Positions 61,814 to 64,000 of a stretch of DNA of 64,000 nucleotides are shown piece by piece (positions within the stretch are counted from its first letter, which is position 1; each line of letters begins with the position of its first letter). The notes below the pieces were generated by a model. The model was given only the letters and a program-made list of their open reading frames with translations, did no database searches and had not been told where the DNA came from. Made by a program: the position numbers and the translations under genes. The DNA is from Neolewinella xylanilytica (GTDB lineage Bacteria > Bacteroidota > Bacteroidia > Chitinophagales > Saprospiraceae): NCBI RefSeq assembly GCF_002934605.1, contig NZ_PTJC01000006.1, positions 1,798,001-1,862,000 on the forward strand. Reading direction: 5' to 3'.

Positions 61814-63295
61814 ATGGCAGATCCCAACGGATTTCTCAAGTACACGCGTGAATTGCCCGACAAGCGCCCCGTCGAGGTGCGCAAGACGGATTGGCAGGAG
61901 CTTTACGAGCCGATGTCGGAAGAGCGGACCATCACCCAGGCCAGCCGGTGCATGGACTGCGGCGTGCCCTTTTGCCACAGCGGATGTCCGCTCGGTAACA
62001 TCATTCCCGAGTTCAACGACGCGGTGTATGAAGAGGACTGGCGCGAGGCCTTCGAGATCCTAAGTTCCACGAACAATTTCCCCGAGTTCACCGGGCGTAT
62101 CTGTCCCGCTCCCTGTGAGTCGGCCTGCGTGCTGGGCATCAATCAGCCCCCGGTGGCCATCGAGCACATCGAGAAAAGTATCGCCGAGGAAGCCTTTGAA
62201 CGCGGCTACGCCCGCCCGAACCCACCCGCCAGCCGCACCGGTAAATCCGTTGCCGTGATCGGATCCGGGCCCGCCGGACTGGCCGCCGCCGCCCAGCTCA
62301 ACAAGGCCGGACACACGGTAACGGTTTTCGAGCGCAACACCCGGATCGGGGGATTGCTGCGCTACGGTATCCCCGATTTCAAAATGGAAAAGTGGGTCAT
62401 CGACCGCCGCATCGAGTTGATGGCCGCCGAAGGGGTGAAGTTCCGCACAAACGCAAACGTTGGGGAGAACGTCGACGCCCGGCAGCTTGTCCGGGAGCAT
62501 GACGCCGTCGTACTTGCCGGCGGTTCAACCATTCCGCGGGACATCCCCAGCGAGGGGCGGGAAGCCCAGGGCGTACACTTCGCGATGGAATTTCTTGAGC
62601 AGAACAACAAACGGGTAGCGGGAGACGACCTCAGCGACCTGTATGAGATTCACGCCCGGGACAAGGACGTCCTCGTTATCGGCGGGGGAGACACCGGAGC
62701 CGACTGCGTCGGCACCAGCAACCGCCACGGCGCGCGCTCCGTCACTCAGATCGAAATCATGCCCATGCCCCCCTCCGAGCGGACCCCGGACAGTTGGCCC
62801 AACTGGCCGATGATCCTGCGCACCTCCACCAGCCACGAGGAAGGCTGCGAACGGGAATGGGCGGTGCTGACCGAGGCCTTCCTGAAGGACGACGAAGGCC
62901 ACCTGCGGGCGGTCCGAACTGTCAACATTCGCTGGGGCAAAGACCAAACCGGTCGCAACACCTTCGTCAAAATACCGGGTAGCGAACGGGAACTTCCTTG
63001 TCAACTCCTCCTCATTGCCGCCGGCTTCATGCATCCCCAGCACGAAGGGTTGCTCGACAAGCTGGGGGTCGGCCTGGACGCGCGGAAGAACGTAGCCGCC
63101 AGTCCGGAGCACAACTACCAAACCTCCGTGCCGAAGGTGTTCGCCGCCGGGGATATGCGCCGCGGGCAGAGCCTGGTCGTTTGGGCGATTGCCGAAGGAC
63201 GGGAGTGTGCTCGCTCGGTGGATGCGTTCCTGCGGGGTGGAGAGTCCGTGCTGGAAGGCCGCGACGAGGGCCGGCTGGAACTGGATTTTGCCTGA
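61814..63295 (+). CDS. gltD: Glutamate synthase small subunit
   Basis: A 493-residue flavoprotein that passes electrons from NAD(P)H to GltB. N-terminal cysteines RCMDCGVPFCHSGCPLGN (about 44-61) and CPAPCESACVLG (~97-108) bind two [4Fe-4S] clusters. FAD fold GSGPAGLAAAAQL (~152-164), ERNTRIGGLLRYGIPDFKM and the NAD(P)H fold IGGGDTGADCVGTS (~295-308) follow; VFAAGDMRRGQSLVVWAI closes the FAD site. The start MADPNGFLKY at 61814 is chosen because the upstream 23 residues are not family-like. Confidence 0.97.
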   Translation: MADPNGFLKYTRELPDKRPVEVRKTDWQELYEPMSEERTITQASRCMDCGVPFCHSGCPLGNIIPEFNDAVYEEDWREAFEILSSTNNFPEFTGRICPAPCESACVLGINQPPVAIEHIEKSIAEEAFERGYARPNPPASRTGKSVAVIGSGPAGLAAAAQLNKAGHTVTVFERNTRIGGLLRYGIPDFKMEKWVIDRRIELMAAEGVKFRTNANVGENVDARQLVREHDAVVLAGGSTIPRDIPSEGREAQGVHFAMEFLEQNNKRVAGDDLSDLYEIHARDKDVLVIGGGDTGADCVGTSNRHGARSVTQIEIMPMPPSERTPDSWPNWPMILRTSTSHEEGCEREWAVLTEAFLKDDEGHLRAVRTVNIRWGKDQTGRNTFVKIPGSERELPCQLLLIAAGFMHPQHEGLLDKLGVGLDARKNVAASPEHNYQTSVPKVFAAGDMRRGQSLVVWAIAEGRECARSVDAFLRGGESVLEGRDEGRLELDFA

Positions 63296-63351
63296 TTCGG
63301 AAATCTTCGCACCTGCGCGCCGTCGCCCCGTTAGCACTGGAAAATACCAGC

Positions 63352-64000
63352 ATGAATTATCGCAAACTAGGAAAAACCAATTTCGAAGTCAGTGAAATCA
63401 GCCTCGGCACCTGGCAGGTAGGTGGCAAGTGGGGCGACCCCTTCAACGATCAGGAAGCCGAGCGGATCCTCAACGAGGCCATCGACGGCGGCGTCAATTT
63501 CATCGATACCGCCGACGTCTACTCCGACGGGCTTAGCGAAAAGGCCGTCGGCAAGGTAGTCCGCGAACGCTCCGAATACATCTACGTAGCTACCAAGTGT
63601 GGCCGGCAGATCAATCCGCATACGAACGAAAACTACACCGTCGAGGCCCTCCGCGGCTACGTCGAGGAGAGCCTGCGCCGGATGAAGATCGAACGGATCG
63701 ACCTCATCCAGCTGCACTCCATTCCTAACGACGTATACTACCGGCCGGAGATCTTCGGCCTCTTCGAGCGACTGAAGGAAGAGGGGAAAATCCAGCACCT
63801 TGGCGTAAGCGTGGAAAAGGTAGAGGAAGCCATCAAGGCGATGGAGTATCCCAACGTGGCGTCGGTGCAGATCATCTTCAACGTCTTCCGCCAGCGCCCC
63901 GCCGAGCTCTTCTTCGACCTGGTGAAAAAGCACGACGTTGGCGTCATCGCGCGGGTACCACTAGCGAGTGGCCTGCTGACCGGGAAATTTACCAAAGACA
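63352..64000 (+). CDS. Aldo/keto reductase, C-terminus beyond the window
   Basis: 216 complete codons from the ATG at 63352, with no stop before the window edge. MNYRKLGKTNFEVSEISLG is the usual beginning of the family. The catalytic tetrad is visible as D and Y in FIDTADVYSDG (about 50-60), K in YVATKCGRQ (~80-88) and H in LIQLHSIPND (~120-129). LGVSVEKVEEA and IARVPLASGLLTGKF continue the barrel. It is likely an NADPH-dependent oxidoreductase of unknown substrate. It starts 56 bp after gltD and may be read through from it. Confidence 0.9.
   Translation, partial: MNYRKLGKTNFEVSEISLGTWQVGGKWGDPFNDQEAERILNEAIDGGVNFIDTADVYSDGLSEKAVGKVVRERSEYIYVATKCGRQINPHTNENYTVEALRGYVEESLRRMKIERIDLIQLHSIPNDVYYRPEIFGLFERLKEEGKIQHLGVSVEKVEEAIKAMEYPNVASVQIIFNVFRQRPAELFFDLVKKHDVGVIARVPLASGLLTGKFTKD

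Overview
The window looks like a chromosomal segment of a Bacteroidota bacterium, most likely a marine, Lewinella-like member of the Saprospiria. The evidence is a SusC/SusD pair, DUF3810, DUF4421 and YkuK-type proteins, a fused type-B succinate dehydrogenase cytochrome subunit, a CarB without the C-terminal MGS domain, few Shine-Dalgarno sites, and promoters of the Bacteroidota type (-33 TTG, -7 TAnnTTTG). This is inferred from gene content; no rRNA is present. I see no prophage, integron, CRISPR array or transposase gene. Most of the window is housekeeping and envelope genes.

Layout. 1-8 kb: the 5' part of a lipoprotein gene, a membrane-anchored AraC-type regulator, a serine hydrolase, a type-B carboxylesterase and a gamma-glutamyltransferase. 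The end of the last gene has been amplified with a REP-like palindrome into a 140-bp-period array, followed by a Uma2 gene. 8-15.7 kb: carB, a complete tRNA-Ser(UGA) transcription unit (promoter, tRNA, terminator), a degenerate ~95-bp palindromic repeat array, a large helical protein of unknown function, a monoglyceride-lipase-like hydrolase and fmt. 15.7-29.3 kb: a Tricorn-like protease, bshC (bacillithiol), an EEP-family phosphatase, a lipoprotein, a double-AAA+ ATPase divergent from a YkuK RNase H-like gene, an M20 peptidase, a DUF4421 protein, a DoxX-like protein and a TonB-type transducer. 29.5-37.9 kb: sdhCAB with its own promoter and terminator, trxA, a DUF3810 zincin, and an envelope cluster (aspartyl protease-PDZ, RlpA, OmpA-like lipoprotein).

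38.2-49.6 kb is the most distinctive block: susC, susD and two tandem paralogous ~1,125-residue VCBS/FG-GAP lipoproteins with an ASPIC/UnbV domain. There is no glycoside hydrolase, sulfatase, peptidase or regulator beside them. An intrinsic terminator sits between susD and the first VCBS gene. This is my best candidate for an undescribed uptake or capture system.

49.7-64 kb: a NUDIX hydrolase, an operon rmuC-scoA-scoB-kdsB, a serine hydrolase that keeps what looks like a GH3 C-terminal domain without the GH3 barrel, pcm with a MazG-like gene, gltBD (ammonia assimilation) and the start of an aldo/keto reductase gene. Recurrent structural features are convergent genes that share a palindromic CTAG stop and -7 promoter boxes lying 3-9 nt from start codons, which suggests leaderless or very short-leader mRNAs. 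Family names come from reading motifs by eye; no database search was possible.
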